From Bradyrhizobium commune (GTDB lineage Bacteria; Pseudomonadota; Alphaproteobacteria; Rhizobiales; Xanthobacteraceae): 64,000 bases of DNA. Position numbers and translations under genes: made by a program. The notes below the pieces were generated by a model. The model was not told where the DNA came from and did no database searches. It saw nothing but the letters and a program-made list of their open reading frames with translations. Numbering within the stretch: position 1 is the stretch's first letter; each line of letters opens with the position of its first letter. The DNA is taken from positions 3,596,001 through 3,660,000 of the forward strand of contig NZ_CP061379.1 of assembly GCF_015624505.1 (NCBI RefSeq). The letters are read 5' to 3'. Shown here piece by piece: positions 31,301 through 42,552 of the stretch.

Positions 31301-32511
31301 TGCACCAGCCTGTGACCAGGCCGCCCGCCGATCAGACGTTTCCGCCCGCGATCAATATCATCGCGCTCGCCGGATTCTCCGCGGCCTTGTCGACGCGCGC
31401 GCTCGATCCCGTGCTGCCGCATATCGCGGAGGATTTTTCGATCAGCATCACCACGGCTGCGAGCATCGCGGCCGGCTTTGCCTTGATCTATGCGCTGGTG
31501 CAGCCGGCAATCGGCGCGGCCGCCGATCTGTTCGGCAAGGCGCGATTGATGACGCTGTGCCTGGCGCTACTGGGCGTCGCCTGCATCCTCGGCGCGCTCG
31601 CCACCTCCTTCTCAGCCCTGTTCGCGAGCCGCATCCTGGCCGGCATCGCCTCCGGCGGCGTGTTTCCGGTGGCGCTCGGTTTGACCTCCGACCTCGTTGC
31701 GCCCGCAAAGAGACAGGTCGCGATCGGGCGCACGATGGCGGGCTCGATGACGGGCAATCTGCTTGGTGCGTCGGCCTCCGGCATCATCGGCGATCTGATC
31801 GGCTGGCGCGGCGTGCTCGTGATCCTCGGCGCACTGGGCCTGATTGCGGCCGCAGCGGTGGCGGCAGGCTTTCGTGGGGCCGCGCTGACGGCGCCGCCGA
31901 AGACCAACTTTAAAACCTTGCGACAGGGCTACCGCACCATCTTCGCCAATCCCAACACGCGCTACTGCTATTCGGCCGTGTTCATCGAGGGCTGCTGCGT
32001 GCTCGGCCTGTTTCCTTTCATCGCATCCTTCCTGTTCGATCTCGGCGAGAGATCGCTGTCGATCGCGGGCATCGTGATTGCGGGTTTTGCGGTCGGCGGA
32101 TTGTTCTACACGCTGACGGTCTCGCGGATGCTGCCGCGGCTTGGCGTCAAGGGCATGATGATCGCAGGCGCGAGCCTTGTGGGCTTGCAGCTTTGCGTGA
32201 TCGCGTTCGGTCCCGGCTGGAAGCTGCAATTCGCCAGCATGCTGGTGATGGGCTGGGGCTTCTACATGATCCATGGCTGCTTGCAGGTGTTCGCGAGCGA
32301 GTTATCGATCGGGGCGCGTGCGACCGCGATGTCGCTGCATTCGTTTTTCTTCTTCATGGGGCAGACTGTCGGGCCGCTCGCCTACGGCCTCGGCCTCCAG
32401 CATGCCGGCAAGGTGCCGACCCTCGTCGCGAGTGCGGTGATCATGGTGGTTCTGGGCCTCGTCTGGGCCCGGCTGCTCAAGCAGCGGGCGCCGTCCGACG
32501 CAAGGGCGTGA
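31300..32511 (+). CDS. MFS transporter
   Basis: A 403-residue transporter with about 12 hydrophobic segments. The A-like motif between segments 2 and 3 reads GAAADLFGKARLM. The start codon overlaps the kdsA stop (TGATG), so it is translationally coupled to kdsA. That makes a link to sugar or envelope precursors possible but unproven; substrate unknown. It has no close signature of a drug or sugar subfamily that I can name. Confidence 0.88.
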   Translation: MHQPVTRPPADQTFPPAINIIALAGFSAALSTRALDPVLPHIAEDFSISITTAASIAAGFALIYALVQPAIGAAADLFGKARLMTLCLALLGVACILGALATSFSALFASRILAGIASGGVFPVALGLTSDLVAPAKRQVAIGRTMAGSMTGNLLGASASGIIGDLIGWRGVLVILGALGLIAAAAVAAGFRGAALTAPPKTNFKTLRQGYRTIFANPNTRYCYSAVFIEGCCVLGLFPFIASFLFDLGERSLSIAGIVIAGFAVGGLFYTLTVSRMLPRLGVKGMMIAGASLVGLQLCVIAFGPGWKLQFASMLVMGWGFYMIHGCLQVFASELSIGARATAMSLHSFFFFMGQTVGPLAYGLGLQHAGKVPTLVASAVIMVVLGLVWARLLKQRAPSDARA

Positions 32512-32654
32512 GGGAAGTATCGAATTACCGGACTCCCGTAGTTTCCCGTGAAGAACGGTAGCGGAATCCCTTCAATGTTAAATCAAATCTCATCGTTCGG
32601 TTCGTAGAGTGCCGGCAGGCCGCCGCTTGCGGCGTCACTCCATCGGATCGCCAG

Positions 32655-34748
32655 ATGCAAAAGCAACGTTCGGTCGCCCGCATTCTCGGGGCAGTGGTTG
32701 GTTCTCTCGGAATCGTGCTCGTCCTCATCTGCGCCTATGCGTTGAAGCTGGCGATGACACGCTACTCGGACAGTAACCGCATCGTCTCGCTCGCGGTCGC
32801 GAGCCGCGACCTGACCAACACGCTGGTGATCTTTCGCCTGGAGCGCGGCGACACGCTGAGCTATCTCGCGGCGGCCGCCCCCGCGCCCGACAGCGTCATG
32901 AGCAGTCTCGCCGAGCAGCGTGTCACCGTGCAGAAGAACTACGCGCAGGCCTTGCAGAGCCTCGCCTCGGTTGAAGCGCCTGGTCTCGCCGAAAAGCTCG
33001 ACAAGCTCCGCGGCGTCTGGGCCCAGCTCGAGGAACTGCGGCCGCGCGCGGTTATCGCGCTGAAGCAGGAGAAGAGCGCGCGTGACGCGAACCTGCAGCC
33101 AGGCTGGGCCAAGATCAGCGACGCCTATATGGATGCGATCGGCGACATCACCGCCCATGTCGACAACGCGATGACGCTGGTCGACCCCGTGGTCGATCGT
33201 CTCCTGATCGCCAAGCAGGCGTCCTGGCAGGCCCGCGCCAATGCCGGCCAGACCATTCTGGTCCAGTTCTCCTCGATCCTCGCCAACAAGACCTGGACTG
33301 CGGCCGACGGCGTCGCCTTCGCCGATCTGCGCGGCCGCATCCAGCAGTCCTGGCTCGTGGTGCGTGACCTCCCACCGAGCGTGGCATCGCCCGAGCTGCT
33401 GCAGGCCATCCGTAACGCCGAGCCGGAAATCTCCGGCGCGCTCAGCGACGAGCGGAATGCGATTGCGACCAAGCTGCTCGCCGGTGAGCCCGCCGGCGTC
33501 GCCGGCATCGACTACCGCGATCGCCAGCTGGTCGGCGCCAACAATGTCGTCATCGTCACGCAGACCGCGCTCGCCAACATGATCGCGCGGGCCGAAGACG
33601 GTGCCGCGCGGGCAAAGATCAGCCTCGTCCTGTTCGGCTTGCTGGTGCCGGCCTCACTCGCGCTGACGATCGGCGGGCTGATGTTGATGCGCAACCGCGT
33701 CACCCGGCCGCTGACCGCGATCACCGGCGTCATGACCCGTTTCGCCGCGCATGATTTTGCCAGCGACGTGCCGGGCCTCGAGCGCAACGACGAGATCGGC
33801 CGCATGGCGTCGGCCTTGCAGGTGTTCAAGGAAGCCATGATCAGCGCCGAGCGTCTGTCCGGCGATCAGGCCGCCGAGCGTGCCGAGAAGGAGAAGCGTG
33901 CGTCCGAGCTCTCGGGCCTGGTCCACCAGTTCGAAAGCCGGATCAGCCAGATGGTCCAGACGCTCTCCAGCGCCTCAGGCGAGCTGGAGACGACGGCGCG
34001 CTCGATGTCGGGCACGGCGGCGGAGGCCCAGAGCCAGGCTGGTTCGGCCTCGACCCTCGCCGACCAGGTCGGTGGCGGCGTGCAGACGGTTGCGGCGGCA
34101 GCTGAGGAGCTCAACGCCTCGATCCGCGAGATCAACCGCCAGGTCGAGCAAGCGAGCCGCGCCACCGAACAGGCCGTTCTCACCGTCAAGGAGACCGACA
34201 CCACCATGCGCGCGCTCGCCGACGGCGCTGACCGCATCGGCGAGGTCATCGGCCTCATCACCTCGATCGCCGGCCAGACCAATCTGCTGGCGCTGAACGC
34301 GACCATTGAGGCCGCGCGCGCCGGCGAATCCGGCCGCGGCTTTGCAGTCGTGGCGAGCGAGGTGAAGAACCTGGCCTCGCAGACGGCGAAGGCGACCGAA
34401 GAGATCAGCGCCCAGATCACCGAGATCCAGGGCGCGACGCAGAAGGCGGTCTCGGCCATCGACGGCATCGTCAAGACCATCGAGGAGGTCTCGACCATCA
34501 ACCGCACCATTGCCGCCGCGATCGAGGAGCAGAACAAGGCCACCGCCGAGATCGCCAACACAGTTCAGCACACGGCGGAAGCGACCTCGACCGTGACGCG
34601 TAACATCGCCAGCGTCTCCTCGGCCGCCAACGAGACCGGCCGTGCGGCATCGGGCGTGCTGAAGGCGGCCGCCAATCTGGCGAGCCAGTCGGGCTCGCTG
34701 ACGAGCGAGGTCGACGGCTTCATCAGCAAGGTGAGGGCGGTGGCGTAA
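32655..34748 (+). CDS. Methyl-accepting chemotaxis protein
   Basis: A 697-residue chemoreceptor. Membrane segment near residues 10-30, a large periplasmic helical sensor (about 280 residues), second segment near 325-345, HAMP ([21 protein letters not shown]), and an MCP signalling tip with [27 protein letters not shown] (residues near 530-560). The ligand is unknown. It lies alone, with a 143-base gap before it. Bradyrhizobium genomes carry many such receptors. Confidence 0.93.
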   Translation: MQKQRSVARILGAVVGSLGIVLVLICAYALKLAMTRYSDSNRIVSLAVASRDLTNTLVIFRLERGDTLSYLAAAAPAPDSVMSSLAEQRVTVQKNYAQALQSLASVEAPGLAEKLDKLRGVWAQLEELRPRAVIALKQEKSARDANLQPGWAKISDAYMDAIGDITAHVDNAMTLVDPVVDRLLIAKQASWQARANAGQTILVQFSSILANKTWTAADGVAFADLRGRIQQSWLVVRDLPPSVASPELLQAIRNAEPEISGALSDERNAIATKLLAGEPAGVAGIDYRDRQLVGANNVVIVTQTALANMIARAEDGAARAKISLVLFGLLVPASLALTIGGLMLMRNRVTRPLTAITGVMTRFAAHDFASDVPGLERNDEIGRMASALQVFKEAMISAERLSGDQAAERAEKEKRASELSGLVHQFESRISQMVQTLSSASGELETTARSMSGTAAEAQSQAGSASTLADQVGGGVQTVAAAAEELNASIREINRQVEQASRATEQAVLTVKETDTTMRALADGADRIGEVIGLITSIAGQTNLLALNATIEAARAGESGRGFAVVASEVKNLASQTAKATEEISAQITEIQGATQKAVSAIDGIVKTIEEVSTINRTIAAAIEEQNKATAEIANTVQHTAEATSTVTRNIASVSSAANETGRAASGVLKAAANLASQSGSLTSEVDGFISKVRAVA

Positions 34749-34821
34749 GGAGCTCTGGCCCTTTGGGGACGGACAGCTACCCTGACCGAGGCGGAGTCCG
34801 TTGTCCTCGGGCAGCGCGACT

Positions 34822-35195
34822 GGGCGTGCGTCCTGCGGCTTTGACGGCTCCCGCATAAGGGACCGAGATATTCCCAGCCGAATCGACATTCTGGTTCGGC
34901 AACGAGACAAAGTTGCCGGAACGGGTGCCAGCCTCCGCCGGAATGAACAGGCCTCCGGCGGTGGACTCGAAGATTGTCACGGCCACCACATCACCGACAC
35001 CGAATTTGATACTAGGCGGCGGTCGGGGAATGCCACAGAGAGAACGCCGGGTCCGTACTCCTTCAGCACGTCGAGTACCCCCGGAGTGAGCTTTACAAGT
35101 CCGTAATCCGGTCCCGCTTTTGTGGTCTGGCCTTTGATGACGTGATCCTCGGGTCCCGAACTGGACATGATCGAGCACCCAGCAATCGACGTGGC
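34822..35195 (-). pseudogene. Fragment of a polysaccharide-export (Wza-like) outer-membrane protein, frameshifted
   Basis: Two adjoining minus-strand frames together read like the N-terminal part of a Poly_export protein. One frame carries a lipobox-like SIAGCS and KLTPGVLDVLKEYGPGV; the other carries SIKFGVGDVVAVTIFE, LFIPAEAGT and GNISVPYAGAVKAAGRTP. The frames switch at about 35012-35026. The part before the lipobox is out of frame, and the coding match stops after GRTP, well short of the usual ~380-residue length. The family helps export capsule or exopolysaccharide. It lies upstream of and overlaps the leader of the glutaminase gene. Confidence 0.65.
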
Positions 35196-35289
35196 GCCTC
35201 TTTGCGCCTCGCGTCACCGTGCCACAGTCCGCTTTGGTATACATGGCACGCCGATTGCTTCGATTTTGGGCAAATCGAGGTGTGACATC

Positions 35290-37164
35290 GTGGACGCCCA
35301 GACCAGCCGTTCGCCCAGCGCAGTCAGCGCGACCCGATCGACCGGATATCCTACCAAGCCTCCGCTACGGCGCTTTCTGTCCGATTGCTACGCGGAATTC
35401 AGAGCCGACAAGTCCGGCGAGCTCGCCGACTACATTCCCGAGCTCAAGCGCGCCAATCCCGATCATTTTGGCATCGCGCTCGTCACCATCGACGGTCACG
35501 TCTACGAGGTCGGCGACAGCGAGGTAGCATTCACGATCCAGTCGGTCTCGAAGGCCTTCGTGTTTGCGCTGGCGCTCGAGATGGTCGGTGAGGAGCGGGT
35601 TGCGGCCACGATCGGCGTCGAGCCGAGCGGCGAGGCCTTCAACTCGATCCGGCTGACCAACGACAATCGGCCGTTCAATCCGATGGTCAATGCCGGCGCC
35701 ATCGCCTGCTCGGGCCTGATCTACGAGGTCGAGGGGAAGGGGGCTTTCGAGCGTGTCCGTTCAAAGCTCAGCCAGTTCGCCGGCCGCGAGCTCAGCGTCG
35801 ACGACGCCGTGCATGAATCGGAGACGGCGACCGGCAACCGCAACCGGGCGATTGCCTGGCTGCTGCGCAATTACGCCGTGCTGCCGGACGACGTCGATGC
35901 CGTGCTCGACGTCTATTTCCGCCAATGCGCGATCCTGGTCACCGCGCGCGACCTCGCGGTGATGGCGGCGACGCTCGCCAATCGCGGCATCAATCCGGTG
36001 ACCGGCGCGCAGGTGATCACGCCGCACATCGTCGCCCGCACGTTGTCGGTGATGACGAGCTCGGGCATGTATGACTATGCCGGCGAATGGACCTACCGCG
36101 TCGGCATTCCCGCCAAGAGCGGTGTCGGTGGCGGTATCGTCGCCGCGCTACCATCGCAATTGGGACTCGGCACCTTCTCGCCGCTGCTCGACAACCATTT
36201 CAACAGCGTGCGCGGTTTGAAGGTCTGCGAGGCGCTCTCGGCGCGGTTCGACCTGCATATGCTCAACCGCAACGCCGATGTCCGCACCAGCATCATGGCG
36301 GACTACGACATCTACGGCATCTCCTCGCGTCGCAGCCGCCCGCCGCACGAGCAGCAGATCCTCGACGAGCGCCACAGCGACATCCGCATCATCGAGCTGG
36401 TCGGGGCAATGAATTTCGGCACCATCGACTACGTCACCCGACGGCTCGCCGGCGAGCCGCCGAATGCGCCGCTGCTGATTTTCGACTTCCGCCGCGTCCC
36501 CGACATCACCGCGGCCGGCGCGGAGCTGCTCGGCGAGACGCTGACCGCGCTCGCCAATGCCGGCGTCACTACGATCCTGTCAGGCCTCGAGGAGATCTCG
36601 GCTGTATGGACCGCCATTTCCGCGCGCACGGTCGAGCCGCGCCGGCTGCGCCGCTTTGCGCTGCTCGACGACGCCATTGAATGGGCCGAGGACCAGGTGA
36701 TCTATCGTTCCGGCGGCTTCACCGATGTCAAGGAAAGCGCGCATCTCGGCGAGCAGGCGCTGCTTGCCGAGCTCGACGCAGACGAGATCGCCGCGATCGT
36801 GAAACTGTCGACCACACGCCACTACGCCGCCGGTCAGCGCATCATCGCCGCAGGCGAGCCCGCCAATTCGTTGTTCTTCCTCCAGAGCGGCATGGTCAGC
36901 GTGAAGCTGCGGAGCGGCGTCCGGCTCGCCTCGCTCGGTCCCGGCATGGAATTCGGCGAGATGGCGATCCTGGAGAGTAGCCGCAGCGCCGATGTCCTTG
37001 CCGACACGCCCGTGACCTGCCTCGAGCTGCCGCTTGACAGCTTTGCCGACTACCGCCGCCTGCATCCGGAAACGTCGCTCAAGATCATGCGCAACCTCGC
37101 CGCCATCCTGGCGCGGCGGCTGGTGCTGGCGAACGCCAAGGTGGATTTGCTGAGCGCATACTAA
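35290..37164 (+). CDS. glsA: Glutaminase fused to STAS and cyclic-nucleotide-binding domains
   Basis: A 624-residue fusion. Residues about 30-320 are a serine-dependent glutaminase that hydrolyses glutamine to glutamate and ammonia: SVSK (Ser85, Lys88) and [12 protein letters not shown] are present. Residues about 345-455 form a STAS domain ([19 protein letters not shown]), and about 490-610 a cyclic-nucleotide-binding domain ([31 protein letters not shown]). The start is GTG at 35290 with CGAGG nine bases upstream; longer in-frame starts overlap the export-gene fragment. The last four bases overlap queF tail to tail. Confidence 0.9.
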   Translation: MDAQTSRSPSAVSATRSTGYPTKPPLRRFLSDCYAEFRADKSGELADYIPELKRANPDHFGIALVTIDGHVYEVGDSEVAFTIQSVSKAFVFALALEMVGEERVAATIGVEPSGEAFNSIRLTNDNRPFNPMVNAGAIACSGLIYEVEGKGAFERVRSKLSQFAGRELSVDDAVHESETATGNRNRAIAWLLRNYAVLPDDVDAVLDVYFRQCAILVTARDLAVMAATLANRGINPVTGAQVITPHIVARTLSVMTSSGMYDYAGEWTYRVGIPAKSGVGGGIVAALPSQLGLGTFSPLLDNHFNSVRGLKVCEALSARFDLHMLNRNADVRTSIMADYDIYGISSRRSRPPHEQQILDERHSDIRIIELVGAMNFGTIDYVTRRLAGEPPNAPLLIFDFRRVPDITAAGAELLGETLTALANAGVTTILSGLEEISAVWTAISARTVEPRRLRRFALLDDAIEWAEDQVIYRSGGFTDVKESAHLGEQALLAELDADEIAAIVKLSTTRHYAAGQRIIAAGEPANSLFFLQSGMVSVKLRSGVRLASLGPGMEFGEMAILESSRSADVLADTPVTCLELPLDSFADYRRLHPETSLKIMRNLAAILARRLVLANAKVDLLSAY

Positions 37165-37637
37165 CCCCGTCCGCGATAGGGCGCGACGCCTTGCTCGGGT
37201 ACCCACAGGCCCTTCGGCACGCGGCCGGTCTGCCAGAACACGTCGATCGGGATGCCGCCGCGCGGATACCAATAGCCGCCGATGCGCAACCACTTCGGCT
37301 TGATCTCGGAGGCGATGCGTTTGCCGATCATCACGGTGCAGTCCTCGTGGAAGGCGCCGTGATTGCGGAAGCTCGCGATGTAGAGTTTCAACGATTTCGA
37401 CTCCAGCAGCCACTGTCCGGGCGCGTAGTCGATCATCAGATGTGCGAAATCGGGCTGGCCGGTGACCGGGCAGAGCGAAGTGAATTCCGGCACGGTGAAG
37501 CGGACCAGATAATCGGTTCCGGCTTGCGGATTGGGCACGCGGTCGAGCTGGGCTTTTTCGGGTGCATCGGGCCATTCCACGGCGCGGCCGAGCTGAAGGG
37601 CGGATGAGTTCTTCGATTTGCTGGGCTTTTTCGACAT
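37161..37637 (-). CDS. queF: NADPH-dependent 7-cyano-7-deazaguanine reductase
   Basis: Reduces preQ0 to preQ1 in queuosine synthesis. The active-site Cys is in [15 protein letters not shown] and the QueF signature [20 protein letters not shown] is present. At 158 residues it is the short, YkvM-type form. Convergent with the glutaminase gene and divergent from eno. Confidence 0.96.
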   Translation of the reverse strand: MSKKPSKSKNSSALQLGRAVEWPDAPEKAQLDRVPNPQAGTDYLVRFTVPEFTSLCPVTGQPDFAHLMIDYAPGQWLLESKSLKLYIASFRNHGAFHEDCTVMIGKRIASEIKPKWLRIGGYWYPRGGIPIDVFWQTGRVPKGLWVPEQGVAPYRGRG

Positions 37638-37736
37638 GCCGCCCTCTTAGCCAAACATTCGGCGGCCGTCACCCGGCCTTTTCCGCTTCGATGCATTGCG
37701 GTAGAAGCACCGCCAACTGCCCCCTTTGTTCCCTGA

Positions 37737-39032
<1,296 letters not shown>

Positions 39033-39066
39033 GCCGGCGCTTCAACACGCACACGGGAGGATCGAC

Positions 39067-40206
39067 ATGAGCGATGCCAAGACCGGACTGCAACTGCGTT
39101 CGCTGCTGAAGAAGAGCGGCGACCTGGAATTGTCCCTGGTGAGCGTGCCGACACCGGAGCCGGCCGACGATGAGGTCGTGGTTCGCGTCGAGGCCACGCC
39201 GATCAATCCGTCCGATCTCGGCCTGCTGATCGGGCCGGCCGACATGTCGGCCGCCAAGGCTTCCGGCACCAAGGAGATGCCGGTCATCACCGCAACGATG
39301 CCAGAGGGGGCGATGCGGATGATGGGCGCGCGGCTCGATCAGTCGCTGCCGGTCGGCAATGAGGGCGCCGGCACGGTGATCGGAAGCGGATCGTCCGATG
39401 CCGCGAAGGCGCTGATGGGCAAGACCGTGTCGATGATCGGCGGCGCGATGTACACCCAATATCGCGTGCTGAAGGTGCGCGACGTCATGGAGCTGCCGGC
39501 GGGCACGACGGCCGCCGACGGTGCGTCCTGGTTCGTCAATCCGCTGACCGCGCTCGGCATGACCGAGACGATGCGCCGTGAAAACCACAAGGCGCTGGTG
39601 CACACCGCGGCCGCGTCCAATCTCGGCCAGATGCTCAACAAGATCTGCATCAAGGACGGCATCGGCCTCGTCAACATCGTGCGCAGCAAGGACCAGGCCG
39701 ACATCCTGCACAAGATCGGCGCCAAGCACGTCGTCGATTCCTCCGCGCCGAGCTTCATGGACGATCTCACCAATGCGCTGGTCGAAACCGGCGCCACGAT
39801 CGCGTTCGACGCCATCGGCGGCGGCAAGCTCGCCGGCCAGATTCTCACGGCCATGGAAGCGGCTGCCAACAAGACGGCGAAGGAGTACAGCCGCTACGGC
39901 TCCAACGTGTACAAACAGGTCTACATCTACGGCAGCCTCGACAACCGTCCGACCGAGCTCAGCCGGTCGTTCGGCCTGACCTGGGGCGTCGGCGGCTGGC
40001 TGCTCACGCCGTTCCTCCAGAAGATCGGCCCGGCCGACATCGGCCGCTTGCGTCAGCGTGTGGCATCCGAGCTCAAGACCACCTTCGCCAGCCACTACAC
40101 CAAGGTGGTGTCGCTGACCGAGGCGCTCGATCTCGCCAACATCGCGGTGTACGCCAAACGGGCCACCGGCGAAAAATTCCTCATCGCCCCGAATAAATTG
40201 TCGTGA
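39067..40206 (+). CDS. Zinc-binding-type MDR dehydrogenase (quinone oxidoreductase-like)
   Basis: A 379-residue medium-chain reductase: N-terminal GroES-like fold (VVRVEATPINPSDLG), LPVGNEGAGTVIGSG, then a Rossmann fold. The Cys ligands for structural zinc are missing, so it is of the zinc-free quinone oxidoreductase branch. The nucleotide-binding part is unusual (VHTAAASNLGQMLNKIC). Substrate unknown. A good GGGAGG site precedes the ATG, 34 bases after eno. Confidence 0.87.
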   Translation: MSDAKTGLQLRSLLKKSGDLELSLVSVPTPEPADDEVVVRVEATPINPSDLGLLIGPADMSAAKASGTKEMPVITATMPEGAMRMMGARLDQSLPVGNEGAGTVIGSGSSDAAKALMGKTVSMIGGAMYTQYRVLKVRDVMELPAGTTAADGASWFVNPLTALGMTETMRRENHKALVHTAAASNLGQMLNKICIKDGIGLVNIVRSKDQADILHKIGAKHVVDSSAPSFMDDLTNALVETGATIAFDAIGGGKLAGQILTAMEAAANKTAKEYSRYGSNVYKQVYIYGSLDNRPTELSRSFGLTWGVGGWLLTPFLQKIGPADIGRLRQRVASELKTTFASHYTKVVSLTEALDLANIAVYAKRATGEKFLIAPNKLS

Positions 40207-40319
40207 TCTGAGGTCCGGGATCACCGAAAGAAGGTCTTGCCTTCTGAGCGAAGCGGGAGAACATTCGCGCCGCCTTTGAAAGCGGAAAAACCGCAAAGCG
40301 CTCAGAAGGGGACACCATC

Positions 40320-41318
40320 ATGACCGATCTCAATCGCCGCCATCTGCTTGCGGGCGCCGCCGCTGTCGGCGCAGCTGCCGTGACCGGACTGCGACCAATC
40401 GCAACCAATGCCGCGGTGCCGCAAAGCGGCGCGCAGGCGCCGGGCTTCTATCGCTACAAGGTCGGCAGCTTCGAATGCACCTCGATCAATGACGGCGCGC
40501 GTTCGTTCCCGATGCCCGACACGTTCGTCACCAACGTGAAGAAGGAAGAAGCCCTTGCTGCGGCCGACGCCGCCTATATGCCGAAAGGCATGGTGACGGT
40601 GCCGTTCAATCCGCAGCTGATCAACACCGGTTCCAAGCTCGTGCTGATCGACACCGGCAACGGTGTCGCCAATCTCGAGCCGAGCAAGGGCGCGGTCGGC
40701 CGCACGCTGCAAAACCTTCAGGCCGCCGGCGTCGATCCCAAGACGATCGACGTCGTGCTGCTGTCGCATCTGCATCCCGACCACACCAACGGCATCCGCC
40801 TTGCCGACGGTTCGCTTGCCTTCCCGAATGCCGAGATCATGGTGCCGGTCAAGGACTGGGAGTTCTGGACCAGCGCGGACAACGCCGCCAAGGCCGAGTC
40901 CAATGCGATGATGAAGAACTACTTTGCGAACGTGAAGAAGACCTTTGACGGCCTCGAGTCCAAGGTGACCAAGTATGATTGGGGCAAGGAGGTCGCGCCC
41001 GGCATCACGTCGATCGCGACGCCCGGCCACACGCCCGGTCACACGTCGTTCGCGGTCGCGTCCGGCGATGCCAAGGTGCTGATCCAGTCCGACGTCACCA
41101 ACATTCCGGAATTCTTCCTGCGCAATCCGGATTGGCATGTGGTGTTCGACACCGACGCCGAGTTGGCGCAGGAGACCCGCCACAAATTCTACGACATGGC
41201 GGCCGCGGAGAAGGCAACCGTGATCGGCTTCCACTTCACCTTCCCCTCGGTCGGTCATGTCGAGAAGGACGGGGCGAAGTATCGCCTGATCCCGTCGGCC
41301 TGGAATCCGACGATCTGA
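40320..41318 (+). CDS. Tat-exported metallo-beta-lactamase-fold hydrolase
   Basis: A 332-residue MBL-fold enzyme. The N-terminus (LNRRHLLAGAAAVGAAAVTG) is a strong twin-arginine signal. Metal ligands: HLHPDH at 150-155, TPGHTPGHTSF near 240, a bridging Asp in LIQSDVTN and a His in GFHFTFPS. The pattern resembles the lactonase and methyl-parathion-hydrolase group; which ester or lactone it cuts is unknown. It has its own leader of about 110 bases and a terminator after it. Confidence 0.9.
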   Translation: MTDLNRRHLLAGAAAVGAAAVTGLRPIATNAAVPQSGAQAPGFYRYKVGSFECTSINDGARSFPMPDTFVTNVKKEEALAAADAAYMPKGMVTVPFNPQLINTGSKLVLIDTGNGVANLEPSKGAVGRTLQNLQAAGVDPKTIDVVLLSHLHPDHTNGIRLADGSLAFPNAEIMVPVKDWEFWTSADNAAKAESNAMMKNYFANVKKTFDGLESKVTKYDWGKEVAPGITSIATPGHTPGHTSFAVASGDAKVLIQSDVTNIPEFFLRNPDWHVVFDTDAELAQETRHKFYDMAAAEKATVIGFHFTFPSVGHVEKDGAKYRLIPSAWNPTI

Positions 41319-41340
41319 TTGTTACGCAATCGCGCTGAAG

Positions 41341-41372
41341 ATCGGGCCGCCTCTTGGCGGCCCGATTGTTTT
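41341..41372 (+). terminator. Rho-independent terminator
   Basis: An 11-base perfect stem (ATCGGGCCGCC and complement) with a TCTT loop, followed by TGTTTT, 22 bases after the MBL-fold gene. Confidence 0.85.
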
Positions 41373-41491
41373 GGGCGACGATCTCCTTTTGCGAAACGCT
41401 GCGTTTCCAATTCGGTCCGGTCCATGCACTTGCATCCAACGCTCGGGATGGCTTAAGTGCGGCACTCCCGCTCAAGATTTCGAGGACAACC

Positions 41492-42043
41492 ATGGCCTAC
41501 AACATCGTCACGATCGCCGGCAGCCTGCGCAAGGACAGCTTCTCGCTGAAGATCGCCAATGCGCTCGCCAAGCTTGCGCCGGCCTCTCTCAAGCTCGAGG
41601 TCGTCACACTGGGAGGCATTTCCTTCTTCAACCAGGATATCGAAGGCGCGCCGCCGGCGGACTGGCTGGCTTTCCGCGAAAAACTCCAGAAGTCGGACGG
41701 AGTTATCTTCGTCACGCCGGAATACAACCGCGCCATCCCGGGCGTCCTGAAGAACGCCATCGACGTCGCCTCGCGCCCCTATGGCAAGAGCTCGTTCAAC
41801 GGCAAGCCGGTCGGCATCGTCTCCAACTCGCCGGGTCCGCTCGGTGGTGTCAGCGCTGCCAAGACGCTCCAGAACATCCTGCCGGGCATTGCCGGCCCGA
41901 TCATGCAGCAGCCGGAGATCTATCTGAACGCGGTCGGCGACGCCTTCGATGCCGAAGGCAATCTAACGAAGGAATCGCTCAAGCCCGTGCTCCAGGCCTA
42001 TATCGACGCCTATGCGGCGCACGTGGCGAAGCACCACGGCTGA
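41492..42043 (+). CDS. NADPH-dependent FMN reductase
   Basis: A 183-residue flavodoxin-fold enzyme. FMN phosphate loop: TIAGSLRKDSFSLK; flavin ring contact: VTPEYNRAIPGVLKNAIDV; C-terminal dimer part follows. Family members reduce FMN, quinones or azo dyes with NAD(P)H. The ATG at 41492 with CGAGG upstream is chosen over a longer frame. A palindrome follows the stop. Confidence 0.92.
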   Translation: MAYNIVTIAGSLRKDSFSLKIANALAKLAPASLKLEVVTLGGISFFNQDIEGAPPADWLAFREKLQKSDGVIFVTPEYNRAIPGVLKNAIDVASRPYGKSSFNGKPVGIVSNSPGPLGGVSAAKTLQNILPGIAGPIMQQPEIYLNAVGDAFDAEGNLTKESLKPVLQAYIDAYAAHVAKHHG

Positions 42044-42054
42044 CCGCTCGCTCT

Positions 42055-42087
42055 CCGTCATGGCCGGGCTTGACCCGGCCATGACGG
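42055..42087. repeat. Interspersed palindrome, possible terminator
   Basis: CCGTCATGGCCGGG and its exact complement (14-base arms, 5-base loop). This motif around a CGTCATGGCCGGG core occurs widely between genes in Bradyrhizobium (established knowledge of the genus). It starts 12 bases after the FMN reductase stop. Confidence 0.7.
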
Positions 42088-42102
42088 CTCGCGCGGCGTG
42101 CA

Positions 42103-42119
42103 TTAGTACTCCCTTAACC
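42103..42119. promoter_or_regulatory. CtrA-like binding site upstream of ftsB
   Basis: TTAG, seven bases, TTAACC matches the alphaproteobacterial CtrA site TTAA-N7-TTAA at seven of eight positions. It lies 22 bases before the ftsB-like ATG. Function is inference. Confidence 0.35.
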
Positions 42120-42140
42120 AAGCTGCCCCATCTTGCAAGG

Positions 42141-42458
42141 ATGGTCTCCCGCGCCCGCCTGAAATCGTTCCTGACCGGTGTTGCCCTCTACGCGATGGCG
42201 GCTGCGATCGTCGGCTATTTCGGCGTCAACGCCTATACCGGCAAATACGGCCTCAACGCCCGCCTGGAGCTCGATCAGGAGATTGTCGCGCTGACGGGTG
42301 AGCTGGCGCAGCTCAAGCGCGAGCGCGCCCGCAGCGAGCAGCGCGTGTCGCTGCTGCGCTCCGAGAAGATCGATCCCGACATGCTGGACGAGCGCGCCCG
42401 CTTTCAGCTCGACTATGCCAATCCGCACGATCTTGTGCGGATGATCCCGCCAAACTGA
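42141..42458 (+). CDS. ftsB: Septum formation initiator (FtsB/DivIC family)
   Basis: A 105-residue single-pass membrane protein of the division complex. A hydrophobic segment (about residues 8-28) is followed by a coiled coil (LELDQEIVALTGELAQLKRERARSEQ) and a short C-terminal part (DPDMLDERARFQLDYANPHD). This is the FtsB/DivIC layout. It is found between eno and pdhA in many rhizobia. The ATG at 42141 follows AAGG closely. Confidence 0.85.
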   Translation: MVSRARLKSFLTGVALYAMAAAIVGYFGVNAYTGKYGLNARLELDQEIVALTGELAQLKRERARSEQRVSLLRSEKIDPDMLDERARFQLDYANPHDLVRMIPPN

Positions 42459-42552
42459 ATCGTCCGCCTTCCGCCGTCATCTGCCTGTCAGAGAATTGAG
42501 ACAAGACGGCAAGCCCGGCATCGATGCGATGCCGTGAAGATGGAGGCTTGCC

